Positions 1-8,404 of a stretch of DNA of 64,000 nucleotides are shown one piece after another (the first letter of the stretch is position 1; the number at the start of each line of letters is the position of its first letter). The position numbers and the translations under genes are program-made. The notes beneath the pieces are model-generated. The model was given only the letters and a program-made list of their open reading frames with translations, did not search any database and was not told where the DNA came from. Source of the stretch: Mycobacterium sp. IS-1496 (GTDB lineage: Bacteria > Actinomycetota > Actinomycetes > Mycobacteriales > Mycobacteriaceae); the NCBI RefSeq assembly GCF_001499995.1, contig NZ_LQIU01000075.1, positions 108,614 to 172,613 of the forward strand, given 5' to 3'.

Positions 1-1
1 G

Positions 2-1105
2 CAGATGCTGACCGAGGGCAAGCGCACCTTCGCCGTCATGGGCGGCGTGGTCAACCACTTCATCCCCAACCCGACGTTCGACCCGATCATCGAGCCGGGC
101 TGTCTCGATCTGCTGTTCCGCGGCGAGATCCCCGAGGGTGTGGACCCGGCGTCACTGATGAAGGTGGACCGGATGGCCGACCACCCCGAGTACCAGAACC
201 GTGACGCGCGCGTGAAGATCCTCGACAAGCAGAACCTCGAGACGGTGTTCATGCTGCCCACCTTCGCCTGCGGTGTGGAGGAGGCGCTCAAACACGACAT
301 CGAGGCGACGATGGCGTCGGTGCACGCCTTCAACCTGTGGCTCGACGAGGACTGGGGGTTCGACCGCCCCGACCACCGGATCCTGTCCGCGCCCGTCATC
401 TCCCTCGCGGATCCCGAGAAGGCCGTCGAGGAAGTGGAATTCGTCCTGAGCCGCGGCGCCAGGATCGTGTGCGTGCGGCCGGCGCCGGTGCCGGGGCTGG
501 TCAAGCCGCGCTCACTGGGCGACCCGGTCCACGATCCGGTGTGGGCCCGGCTCGCCGAGGCCGGCGTCCCAGTGGTCTTCCACCTCTCCGACAGCGGGTA
601 CCTCGCGATCGCGGCGCTGTGGGGTGGGCAGGCCACGTTCGAGGGCTTCGGCAAGAAGGACCCACTGGACCAGGTGCTACTCGACGATCGGGCCATCCAC
701 GACTCGATGGCCTCGATGATCGTGCACCAGGTGTTCACCCGCCACCCCACGCTGAAGGTGGCGAGCATCGAGAACGGCTCCTACTTCGTGTACCGGCTGA
801 TCAAGCGGCTCAAGAAGTCCGCGAACACGGTGCCCTACCACTACAAGGAAGACCCGGTGGAGCAGCTCAAGAACAACGTCTGGATCGCGCCGTACTACGA
901 GGACGACGTGAAACTGCTCGCCGAGACCATCGGTGTCGACAAGATCCTGTTCGGCTCGGACTGGCCGCACGGCGAAGGTCTCGCCGACCCGATGACCTTC
1001 ACCGCCGACATCCCGCAGTTCCCGGAGTTCAGCGCCGAGGACACCCGAAAGGTGATGCGCGACAACGCCCTCACCCTCGTCGGCGCGCACGTCACCACGG
1101 CCTGA
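2..1105 (+). CDS. Amidohydrolase family 2 (TIM-barrel metal-dependent hydrolase), 5' end cut by window
   Basis: The frame is open from the first base of the window, so the N-terminus, which would normally carry the first metal-binding HxH, lies outside. About 367 residues remain. The Amidohydro_2 pattern is visible in VVFHLSDSGY (a conserved His strand) and in the C-terminal GSDWPHGEG with its metal-binding Asp. Family members hydrolyse or decarboxylate cyclic or aromatic acids; the substrate cannot be read here. It starts the operon amidohydrolase, FadD, amidohydrolase, two acyl-CoA dehydrogenases. The next gene begins one base after this stop, so the two are probably co-translated. The promoter lies outside the window. 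Confidence 0.85.
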   Translation, partial: QMLTEGKRTFAVMGGVVNHFIPNPTFDPIIEPGCLDLLFRGEIPEGVDPASLMKVDRMADHPEYQNRDARVKILDKQNLETVFMLPTFACGVEEALKHDIEATMASVHAFNLWLDEDWGFDRPDHRILSAPVISLADPEKAVEEVEFVLSRGARIVCVRPAPVPGLVKPRSLGDPVHDPVWARLAEAGVPVVFHLSDSGYLAIAALWGGQATFEGFGKKDPLDQVLLDDRAIHDSMASMIVHQVFTRHPTLKVASIENGSYFVYRLIKRLKKSANTVPYHYKEDPVEQLKNNVWIAPYYEDDVKLLAETIGVDKILFGSDWPHGEGLADPMTFTADIPQFPEFSAEDTRKVMRDNALTLVGAHVTTA

Positions 1106-1106
1106 C

Positions 1107-2732
1107 ATGGGGGAGTGGACCATCGGCGGTGTCGTCGACGCCATCGCCGAAGCGATACCGGACCGGTTGATGACGGTCTGCGGCCAGCGCAGGAGCACCT
1201 ACGCGCAGACCGCCGACCGCACTCGCCGACTCGCGAACTACCTGCTCGCCAACGGGATCGGCGCCCATCAGGAGCGTGCCGCGCTCGACGGGTGGGAGTG
1301 CGGACAGGACCGGGTCGCCCTGATCATGCACAACGACCTGTACCCGGACATCGTGATCGGCGCCCTCAAGGCGCGCGCCGTACCCGTCAACGTGAACTTC
1401 AACTACACCCCGCACGAGGTCGACGAACTGCTGGGCTACCTGCGCCCGCGCGCGGTCGTCTACCATCGCTCGCTCGGCGCCAAGTTCGCCGACGTGCTGC
1501 CCCGGGACGGGGTGGACGTGATGATCTCGATCGACGACGGCAGCGAAGTGCCCGAGCTGACCGGCGCGGTCCCACTGGAGGACGCGCTCGCCGGCGGTGA
1601 GGCGGACCAGCAGGTCACCCCGTCACCGGACGACGTGATGATGATCTGCACAGGCGGCACCACGGGCCGTCCCAAGGGCGTGATGTGGCGACAGTCCGAC
1701 ACCTACGTGGTGTCGATGAACGGGGCAGACCACGAGTCGGTTTCCGAGATCCACGACAAGGTCCAGCACGCGGGCCCGCCGTGGTTCGCGGTGTCCCCAC
1801 TGATGCACGCCGCCGGCATGTGGACCGCGTTCGCCGCGTTGCTCAACGGCCAGACGGTGATCCTCTACGACAAACCCACCCTCGACCCGGCCGCGGTGCT
1901 GGCCACCGCCGAGCGGGAGAAGGTCGGCCTGATGACCATGGTCGGGGACGCGTACGCCGGGCCACTGATCGCCGAACTGCGCCGCCGCCACTACGATCTG
2001 TCCTCGCTGTTCGCGATCGGCACCGGCGGTGCGGCGACCAATCAGCGCCATCAGGACGCACTGCTCGAACTCCTCCCGCAGATCACGCTCATCAACGGAT
2101 ACGGGTCCTCGGAGACCGGCAACATGGCGTTCGGGCGCAGTTTGCGCGACGACCGGAAGGACACGTTCGAGCGTCGTGACGGCGTCGTGGTGCTCTCGGA
2201 GGACCGCAGCCGGTTCCTGCAGCCCGGCGATGACGAGATCGGTTGGGTGGCAAGGGAAGGGCGGATCCCGCTGGGATACTTCGACGACGCCGGCGCCACG
2301 CGGCGCACCTTCCCCCGGGTGGACGGACGCCGCGTCGTCATCTCGGGGGACCGGGCGGCGCTGGAGGCCGACGGCACCCTGCGCCTGTTCGGGCGGGACG
2401 CACTGGTGGTCAACACCGGCGGCGAGAAGGTGTTCGTCGAGGAGGTCGAAGAAGTGCTGCGCGCACAGAGCGGTGTGGCCGACGCCCTGGTGGTGGGCCG
2501 GGACAGCGAGCGCTGGGGGCAGGAGATCGTCGCGCTGATCGAGAAGCAGCCGGGTGTCGACCTCGAGCCCGGGGCGCTGCGCGAGGCGTGCACATCGGCC
2601 CTGGCCCGGTTCAAAGCCCCGAAAGAGTTCATCTTCGTCGACCGGGTGCGCCGGCTGGGTAACGGGAAAGCCGACTACCGATGGGCCAAGAGCCAGGTCG
2701 CACAACCGGATTCGATGACGGGCCGGCTGTGA
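1107..2732 (+). CDS. AMP-dependent acyl-CoA synthetase (FadD type)
   Basis: A 541-residue acyl-adenylate-forming enzyme that would activate a carboxylic acid to its CoA thioester via an acyl-AMP. The ATP/AMP loop ICTGGTTGRPKG sits near residue 180, a GYGSSETG adenine-binding motif lies in the middle, and the C-terminal lysine region reads RRLGNGKADYRW. The length matches mycobacterial FadD17/FadD19-like enzymes. The ATG is one base after the upstream stop, and the stop overlaps the next gene's GTG by four bases (GTGA), so it sits inside a tightly coupled operon. The acyl substrate is unknown. The neighbouring amidohydrolases and acyl-CoA dehydrogenases suggest a ring-derived acid rather than a simple fatty acid. 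Confidence 0.9.
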   Translation: MGEWTIGGVVDAIAEAIPDRLMTVCGQRRSTYAQTADRTRRLANYLLANGIGAHQERAALDGWECGQDRVALIMHNDLYPDIVIGALKARAVPVNVNFNYTPHEVDELLGYLRPRAVVYHRSLGAKFADVLPRDGVDVMISIDDGSEVPELTGAVPLEDALAGGEADQQVTPSPDDVMMICTGGTTGRPKGVMWRQSDTYVVSMNGADHESVSEIHDKVQHAGPPWFAVSPLMHAAGMWTAFAALLNGQTVILYDKPTLDPAAVLATAEREKVGLMTMVGDAYAGPLIAELRRRHYDLSSLFAIGTGGAATNQRHQDALLELLPQITLINGYGSSETGNMAFGRSLRDDRKDTFERRDGVVVLSEDRSRFLQPGDDEIGWVAREGRIPLGYFDDAGATRRTFPRVDGRRVVISGDRAALEADGTLRLFGRDALVVNTGGEKVFVEEVEEVLRAQSGVADALVVGRDSERWGQEIVALIEKQPGVDLEPGALREACTSALARFKAPKEFIFVDRVRRLGNGKADYRWAKSQVAQPDSMTGRL

Positions 2733-3562
2733 GCCCGAAGGTCCTGGACTGCCTCGTCAACGTGCACTTCGGCGAGACGGCCAAGCAACCCGAGTTCATG
2801 CTCAAGGTCCGCGACGACTACTTCAAGGGCCCGCGGTCGCTCTATGACCAGGTCGAGTTGCCCGCGCTGCTCGACGAGATGGCCGAGCACGGTGTCGAGA
2901 AGGCCGTCCTGATGGACAACCTGGCCAAACCCTCGGTCACCGCACGCAAGTTCGTCGAGGAACGGCCCGACCGGTTCGCCCTCGCCGTCGGCGGGATCAA
3001 CCTGCTCCGGCCGATGCCGTCGCTGCGTGAACTGCAGGCCGTGGCCACCGACCTACCCGTCGCGTATGCCGTTGTCGGGCCCAGCTTCTGGGGCGACGGC
3101 CTGTACCCACCCAGCGACGCCGTCTACTACCCGCTCTACACCAAGTGCGCCGAACTCGGTCTGCCGCTGTGCGTCAACACCGGACTGCCCGGCCCGCCGA
3201 TCCCCGGCGAGGTGCAGAACCCCATCCACCTCGACCGGGTGTGCGTCCGTTTTCCCGAGTTGAAGCTCTGCATGATCCACGGCGCCGACCCGTGGTGGGA
3301 CGTGGCGATCCGGCTGATGATCAAATACCGCAACCTGCGGTTGATGACCTCGGCGTGGTCCCCGAAACGCCTGCCCGACAGTCTGTTGCACTACATGCGC
3401 ACCCGCGGCAAGGACAAGGTGATCTTCGCCTCCGACTGGCCGGTGCTGCGCCAGAGCCGCGTGGTACCCGAGGCGCTGGCGCTGGATCTCCCCCTCGACG
3501 TGCTCGAGAACTACCTGTACAACAACGCCCAGGAGTTCTTCTTCTCCGAACAGGAGCTGTGA
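2729..3562 (+). CDS. Amidohydrolase family 2 protein
   Basis: A 277-residue Amidohydro_2-type protein. I chose the GTG at 2729 over an in-frame ATG 48 bases upstream because it makes a four-base GTGA overlap with the fadD stop and puts the first barrel strand (VLDCLVNVHFGE) at the N-terminus, as in the family. The usual N-terminal HxH reads NVH, so one metal ligand is altered. Later ligands are present in CMIHGADPWWD and FASDWPV. It is much shorter than the first amidohydrolase of the operon and not a close copy of it. Hydrolase or decarboxylase of a cyclic acid is the likely role; the substrate is unknown. Confidence 0.82.
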   Translation: MSPKVLDCLVNVHFGETAKQPEFMLKVRDDYFKGPRSLYDQVELPALLDEMAEHGVEKAVLMDNLAKPSVTARKFVEERPDRFALAVGGINLLRPMPSLRELQAVATDLPVAYAVVGPSFWGDGLYPPSDAVYYPLYTKCAELGLPLCVNTGLPGPPIPGEVQNPIHLDRVCVRFPELKLCMIHGADPWWDVAIRLMIKYRNLRLMTSAWSPKRLPDSLLHYMRTRGKDKVIFASDWPVLRQSRVVPEALALDLPLDVLENYLYNNAQEFFFSEQEL

Positions 3563-4614
3563 TGGACCGCTACGAACTGCGCAGACTCGACTACAGCCTC
3601 TCCGAGGACCACGTCGACCTGCAGTCCGCCTACCGGCAGTTCTTCAAGACGCACTGCCCGATCGAGACCGTGCGGGCCGCCGAAGCGTCCGGTTTCGACA
3701 AGAGCCTGTGGGAACGGTTGTGCGCCATGGGTGCGACCACGATGGCGCTGCCCGAGTCGGCCGGCGGTGACGGCGCGACGCTGGTCGATCTGACGCTGGT
3801 GGCCGAGGAGATCGGTCGCTCACTGGCACCCGTGCCGTGGATCGAGCACCTGGTGGCCGCCCGCCTGCTGGCCGCGCTCGACGGGATGGAATCCGGCGTC
3901 GTCGCCGGGGAGGAACTGGCCGCCATCGACCTGCGCCTCGAAGCAGCGCCGGGGCCGAGGTTGATCACCGGCGGATCGATCGCCGACCACATCATCGTGC
4001 GGGACGGCGACGAGGTCGTGCGGCTGGGCTTCGGCACCCGCCCGGGGCGCGTGGACAACATCGGCAAGCTCCCGATGGCGTGGGTGGATCCGGGCTCGGC
4101 CGACACCCGCACGGTCCTTGCCGCAGGCTCGGACGCGGTCGCCGCCTACGGCCGCGCGCTGATGGAATGGCGGCTGCTCACCGCGGCCGCGCTCGTCGGA
4201 CTCGTCGAAGAGACCATGACCATCGCCGCGGAGTTCGCCAAGAACCGGTACACGCTCGGTGTGCCCATCTCGACGCTTCAGGGCATCTCGCACCCGCTGG
4301 CCAACATCGCGATCGTCGTGCAGGGCGGGCGCAACCTGGTACGGCGCGCCGCCTGGTTCCTCGACAACGAACCCGACGAACGTCCGGAACTCGCGCCGTC
4401 GGCGTTCGTGTTCATGGCAGAGGAGGCCGCCAAGGCCGCGACCATGGCCGTGCACGTTCAGGGTGGCCTCGGGGTGTCGGCGGAGGCGGCGGCCACGGCG
4501 TATCTCGTCCGCGCCCGCGGATGGCCGCTGGCCGGCGGCGATCCCGGGCTGGCCGCCCAACGCATCGCCGCGATCGTCGCCGAGCGTGAGAGCCGCGCAG
4601 GACGGAGCGAGTAG
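3562..4614 (+). CDS. Acyl-CoA dehydrogenase, short subunit
   Basis: A 350-residue acyl-CoA dehydrogenase-fold protein. The ATG overlaps the upstream stop by one base (TGATG); a longer upstream reading in the same frame lies inside the preceding gene and is spurious. The all-alpha N-domain includes PESAGGDGATLVD, and the C-domain ends in an HVQGGLGVSAEAA segment typical of FadE proteins. It is followed without a gap by a second, longer acyl-CoA dehydrogenase gene. Adjacent unequal pairs like this are known from steroid catabolism, where they form alpha2beta2 enzymes with one catalytic subunit. That arrangement here is inference. The reaction would be FAD-dependent alpha,beta-desaturation of an acyl-CoA. 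Confidence 0.85.
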   Translation: MDRYELRRLDYSLSEDHVDLQSAYRQFFKTHCPIETVRAAEASGFDKSLWERLCAMGATTMALPESAGGDGATLVDLTLVAEEIGRSLAPVPWIEHLVAARLLAALDGMESGVVAGEELAAIDLRLEAAPGPRLITGGSIADHIIVRDGDEVVRLGFGTRPGRVDNIGKLPMAWVDPGSADTRTVLAAGSDAVAAYGRALMEWRLLTAAALVGLVEETMTIAAEFAKNRYTLGVPISTLQGISHPLANIAIVVQGGRNLVRRAAWFLDNEPDERPELAPSAFVFMAEEAAKAATMAVHVQGGLGVSAEAAATAYLVRARGWPLAGGDPGLAAQRIAAIVAERESRAGRSE

Positions 4615-5796
4615 ATGGATTTCTCCCGGGTCGAACTGTCCGACGAGGATGCGCGATTTCGTGACGAGGTGCGCGCCTTCCTGCGTGAGCACGTGACCGA
4701 GGAGGTGAAACGGCGCGACCGCGAGACCGGCGACAACTTCGACGAAGGCGTCCACCTGGCCCTCGGCGCGGCCGGATACCTCGAGCGCGAGTGGAAGCCG
4801 GAGGCCGACGGCGGCTTCAGCCGTGTCCGCAGGCGCATCTGGGAACAGGAGAAGCGCCGGTTCCACGTGCCGTGGGTGACGTGGGGGACGACGTCGATGG
4901 TGGCGCGCTCGGTGGACAGGTTCGCCACGCCCGAGGTCCGCGAAGAAGTCCTGCCGCGGGTGTTCAGCGGTCATGTGCGGTTGTGCCTCGGTTACACCGA
5001 ACCCGAAGGCGGATCCGACATCGCGACCTGCAAGACCCGTGCGGTGCGGGAAGCGGATGGATCGACGTGGATCATCAACGGCTCGAAGATGTTCACCACG
5101 GGGGCGCACAACTGCCAGTACGTCTTCCTCATCACCAACACCGATCCGACGGCGCCCAAACACCGGAGCCTGACGATGTTCCTGGTGCCGCTCGACTCGC
5201 CGGGCATCGAGATCCAGGGCATCCGCACCGTCGACGGCGACCGCACCAACATCGTCTACTACAGCGACGTGCGGGTCGACGACCGCTACCGCCTCGGCGA
5301 GGTCAACGGCGGGTGGACCGTGCTGCGGGAACCGCTCAACGCCGAGCACGGTGCGGTGGCCGCGGCCGAGGACGGTCTGGCCGACGTGTCGATCATGATG
5401 CACCAGGCCGGGTTCATGGCCGACGCCCTCGACCGGATCGCCGGGAAGGTCTGCCTCCCCGACCCAGGTGGGCGCCGGCTCATCGACGACCAGTCGGTGG
5501 CTTTCCGACTGGGGCGCAGCGCGGCTCGGGTGGAGGCCGCACTGAGCGCCCCCAGCATCTTCGGCCGGGTCGCCATCGCGCAGACGATGCGCGACGTCTC
5601 ACCGGACCTGATGGACATCCTCGGCGCCGCGTCGTCGCTGCCCATCGGGACCGACGGCGCGGCCGACGACGGCGGCGCCGAGTACGTGTACCGGTTCGCC
5701 CCGTTGGTGGGGATCTACGGCGGCACGCTGGAGGTGTTCCGAAACATGATCGCGCAGTACGCGCTCGGTCTCGGGAAGCCGAGATACGCGTCCTGA
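4615..5796 (+). CDS. Acyl-CoA dehydrogenase, long subunit
   Basis: A 393-residue acyl-CoA dehydrogenase whose ATG directly follows the previous stop. The FAD/substrate region LCLGYTEPEGGSDIATCKTR and the C-terminal YGGTLEVFRNMIA, equivalent to the family GGTxEIxRN signature, are intact, so this is the better candidate for the catalytic subunit of a two-gene pair. It closes the five-gene operon. The next gene is convergent, with only nine bases between the stops and no hairpin that I can see. Likely role: FAD-linked dehydrogenation of the CoA ester produced by the upstream FadD. Confidence 0.88.
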   Translation: MDFSRVELSDEDARFRDEVRAFLREHVTEEVKRRDRETGDNFDEGVHLALGAAGYLEREWKPEADGGFSRVRRRIWEQEKRRFHVPWVTWGTTSMVARSVDRFATPEVREEVLPRVFSGHVRLCLGYTEPEGGSDIATCKTRAVREADGSTWIINGSKMFTTGAHNCQYVFLITNTDPTAPKHRSLTMFLVPLDSPGIEIQGIRTVDGDRTNIVYYSDVRVDDRYRLGEVNGGWTVLREPLNAEHGAVAAAEDGLADVSIMMHQAGFMADALDRIAGKVCLPDPGGRRLIDDQSVAFRLGRSAARVEAALSAPSIFGRVAIAQTMRDVSPDLMDILGAASSLPIGTDGAADDGGAEYVYRFAPLVGIYGGTLEVFRNMIAQYALGLGKPRYAS

Positions 5797-5805
5797 CGCG
5801 CGGAG

Positions 5806-6951
5806 TCACGTCGACACGATCGTGGCCGCCGCCGTGCCGGGAGCCCCGTAGAGCTGGGCGAAACCGACCCGCGGCTCACCGGGTACCTGACGGTCACCGG
5901 CTTCGCCCCGCAATTGCCGCACCAACTCGTGGATCTGACGCAGACCGGACGCGCCGATCGGCTCACCGTTGGCGATCAGACCGCCATCGGTGTTGATCGG
6001 CAGCCGGCCGCCGATCTCGGTGGCCCCGTCGGCGAGCAGCTTCTCCTGCTCCCCGTCGGCGCAGAAACCACACTCGGCCATGTGGATGATCTCCGCCCCG
6101 GCATCGGTGTCCTGCAACTGGACGACGTCGACGTCGCCCGGGGCGATACCGGCCTTCTCGAACGCCGCCCTGGCGGCGTAGACGGTCGGCGCGACGTCCT
6201 CCTCGACGGGAGCGAACGTCGTGTTCACCTCGTACGCGCCGTAGCGCCGGGTGCGAACCTCCACCGCGCGCAGATAGACCGGTTTCGCCGTGTAGCGGTG
6301 GGCGAGGTCGGCGCGGCACATCACCACCGCGGCGGCGCCCTCGTCGGGCGCGCAGAACATGTACTGCGTGAGCGGATAGTTCAGCATCGTCGAATTGAGA
6401 ATCTGCTCCTCCGGAATCGGCTTGCGCCGGAACGCATTCGGATTCAGTGCGCCGTTGCGGAAGTTCTTGGCGGCCACCTTCGCCAGCGTGGCGTGGGAGA
6501 TCTGATGCTCGTAGAGGTAGCGGTTGGCCTTCATGCCGAAGAACTGCGTGGTCAGGTACTGGCCGTTCTCGGCGTACCACGACGGCATTCCGACCAGCGC
6601 CGGATCCTCGGTGAACGCACCCCGCGGATGCTTGTCCAGGCCGATCGCGATGCCGATGTCGTAGTCGCCGACACGAATTCCGTCTGCGCAGGCCTTCAAC
6701 GCGCTCGCCGCGGTGGCGCAGGCGTTGAACACGTTGGTGAACGGGATGCCGGAGAGCCCGACCATGCCGACGATGGCGTCGGGGTTGGCGACCGTCCAGC
6801 TGCCTCCGGTGGCGAACTGGACGTCGGACCACGCCACTCCGGCGTCGTCGACGGCGGCGAAGATGGCGTCGACACCCATCTGCATCGCCGTCTTGCCTTC
6901 GAACCGGCCGAACGGGTGCAGGCCGACACCAATGATCGCGACGTCGTTCAT
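5806..6951 (-). CDS. Thiolase-like lipid-transfer protein (SCP2-type thiolase/aldolase)
   Basis: A 381-residue thiolase-fold protein. The nucleophile cysteine lies in FNACATAASAL (Cys78), and the C-terminal loop GGLIANGEPIGASG matches lipid-transfer-protein thiolases (Ltp family). Some Ltp proteins act as retro-aldolases on steroid side-chain CoA thioesters instead of as thiolases, often together with a DUF35 partner; no DUF35 gene is visible here. The ATG follows a short leader carrying a TACTGTAA-type palindrome about 18 bases upstream, so it is probably controlled with the rest of the cluster. It converges on the acyl-CoA dehydrogenase operon. Confidence 0.85.
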   Translation of the reverse strand: MNDVAIIGVGLHPFGRFEGKTAMQMGVDAIFAAVDDAGVAWSDVQFATGGSWTVANPDAIVGMVGLSGIPFTNVFNACATAASALKACADGIRVGDYDIGIAIGLDKHPRGAFTEDPALVGMPSWYAENGQYLTTQFFGMKANRYLYEHQISHATLAKVAAKNFRNGALNPNAFRRKPIPEEQILNSTMLNYPLTQYMFCAPDEGAAAVVMCRADLAHRYTAKPVYLRAVEVRTRRYGAYEVNTTFAPVEEDVAPTVYAARAAFEKAGIAPGDVDVVQLQDTDAGAEIIHMAECGFCADGEQEKLLADGATEIGGRLPINTDGGLIANGEPIGASGLRQIHELVRQLRGEAGDRQVPGEPRVGFAQLYGAPGTAAATIVST

Positions 6952-6968
6952 GCCGGTGATGTTATATC

Positions 6969-6987
6969 AACTGTAACGCTTACGGTA
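6969..6987. promoter_or_regulatory. Operator site A of the cluster palindrome
   Basis: ACTGTAA-CGC-TTACGGT, a 7-3-7 inverted repeat with one mismatch, lies just upstream of the thiolase gene. It matches the repeat at four other promoter regions of this cluster. The position next to the start codon suggests repressor binding over the promoter. Confidence 0.7.
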
Positions 6988-7001
6988 AGCGCCGGAGCCG
7001 T

Positions 7002-7062
7002 GCGAGCGTGCGCAAAGTGCTGCCCGGCTACGGCGTGTCGATGAGCAGACACGAACGTTCGC
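7002..7062. repeat. Dispersed imperfect inverted repeat, copy 1
   Basis: Outer arms at 7002-7012 and 7052-7062 (GCGAGCGTGCG and CGAACGTTCGC) pair at nine positions plus one wobble, with an inner GTGTC/GACAC stem. The whole unit is similar, with a one-base indel, to the segment at 30301-30361. Both copies lie immediately 3' of a minus-strand gene, which fits a terminator or other 3'-end element. Confidence 0.7.
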
Positions 7063-7081
7063 GGAGAACGTGGGCGGCGGT

Positions 7082-8305
7082 TCAGGCGATTGCGCCCGAG
7101 TCCTTGAGCGCCTCGATGCGGTCCCAGTCCAGACCCAGCTCCATCAACACGATCTCGGTGTGTTCGGAGGCCTGCGGCGCGCGTGTGGTGACCAGCGGTT
7201 CGTGGTTGAACTGAACCGGCCCGCGCACCACCTTGAACGGGTCACCGCCGTCGGTTGCCTCAACCTCGACGACCATGTCGTTGGCGATGGCCTGCTCGTC
7301 GGTGCCGAGGTCGACCAGGCTCTGGAACGGCGCCCACTGACCCTTCATGGTCTTGAGGTGTTCACGCCAATAGTCGAACGGCTTGCTCCGGATCGACTCG
7401 GTGATGAGTTCGACTGCCGCCTCGGCATTCTGGATGAGCGGCATGACGTCGTTGAAGCGCGGATCGTCGGCCAGTTCGGCCAGGCCCAGATGTTCGAAGG
7501 CATCGCGGATGTAGCCGGTCGGGCTGACGATGCACAAGTTGATGGTGCCGCCGTCGGAGGTCAGGTAGTTCGCCATGAAGGGGTTGACCGACGTGGTGGT
7601 GCCCGGCATCAGCGAACGCATCGTCTCGCCGGTCTCCATCCCCTGGGTGACGCTGGCGCCCGCCGCCCACCAGGCGGTGCTGAGCAGGGATACGTCGAGT
7701 TCGACCGCCTCGCCGGTGCGTTCGCGGTGGAACAGCGCCGCGGAGATGCCGCCGGCGATGTTCATCCCGCCGATCGAATCGCCGAAGGCGGGAATGCCCT
7801 GGGGCAGCGCACCGCCGATCTCCTCGGGGGTCAGCGCGTGCCCGACCCCGCTGCGGGTCCAGAACGCGGTGCCGTCGAAACCGCCGACGTCCCGTTCGGG
7901 ACCCTTGTCCCCGTAGGCGCTCCCGCGGGCGTAGATGATGTCCGGGTTGACCGCGCGGATGTGTTCGACGTCGAACTTGTTCTTCTGCCGCTGTGCCGGT
8001 AGGTAATTGGTCAGGAACACGTCGGCGGTCCTCGCGATCTCGTAGAGCACCTCCTGACCCTCCGGCGTCGACACGTCGATGCCGACACTGCGCTTACCGC
8101 GGTTGGGGTGCTCGATCAGCGGGTGCCGGTTCGGATCGAGCTGGAACCCGCCCATGTTGATGAACCCGCGCTGGGTGTCCCCGCGCACCGGGTGTTCGAC
8201 CTTGATGACGTCGGCACCCCAGTCGGCGAGGATCGCACCCGCCGCAGGCACGAACGTGAACTGCGCGACCTCGAGGACACGTACGCCCTCCATCACCTTG
8301 ATCAC
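7082..8305 (-). CDS. CaiB/BaiF family III CoA-transferase
   Basis: A 407-residue protein of the family III CoA-transferase fold, which moves CoA between carboxylic acids through an aspartyl-CoA intermediate. It begins with the typical GVRVLEVAQFTFVPAAGAIL, has DVIKVEHP near residue 33, and has the expected nucleophilic aspartate in FGDSIGG (Asp176, near the Asp169 of formyl-CoA transferase). It is divergent from the aldehyde dehydrogenase at 8405 across a promoter region with a perfect copy of the cluster operator. It probably primes a pathway intermediate as a CoA ester; donor and acceptor are unknown. Dispersed repeat copy 1 follows its stop. Confidence 0.9.
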   Translation of the reverse strand: MIKVMEGVRVLEVAQFTFVPAAGAILADWGADVIKVEHPVRGDTQRGFINMGGFQLDPNRHPLIEHPNRGKRSVGIDVSTPEGQEVLYEIARTADVFLTNYLPAQRQKNKFDVEHIRAVNPDIIYARGSAYGDKGPERDVGGFDGTAFWTRSGVGHALTPEEIGGALPQGIPAFGDSIGGMNIAGGISAALFHRERTGEAVELDVSLLSTAWWAAGASVTQGMETGETMRSLMPGTTTSVNPFMANYLTSDGGTINLCIVSPTGYIRDAFEHLGLAELADDPRFNDVMPLIQNAEAAVELITESIRSKPFDYWREHLKTMKGQWAPFQSLVDLGTDEQAIANDMVVEVEATDGGDPFKVVRGPVQFNHEPLVTTRAPQASEHTEIVLMELGLDWDRIEALKDSGAIA

Positions 8306-8353
8306 TGGATCTCCTGACGTCTCGACGGGGCAGACAGGCGCCGCGGTGCTGGG

Positions 8354-8374
8354 TTACCGTAATGGTTACAGTTA
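8354..8374. promoter_or_regulatory. Operator site B of the cluster palindrome
   Basis: ACCGTAA-TGG-TTACAGT (8356-8372) has the 7-3-7 geometry of the other cluster sites. It sits between the divergent CoA-transferase and aldehyde dehydrogenase genes and could control both. Confidence 0.75.
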
Positions 8375-8404
8375 CGCCACCAACACGATCCTATAGGAGG
8401 ACCG

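Noticed and set aside
3145..3561. N-terminal extension of the first acyl-CoA dehydrogenase into the amidohydrolase gene
   Set aside because: Arg/Pro-rich shadow sequence with no domain; the ATG at 3562 overlaps the previous stop as expected for the operon.
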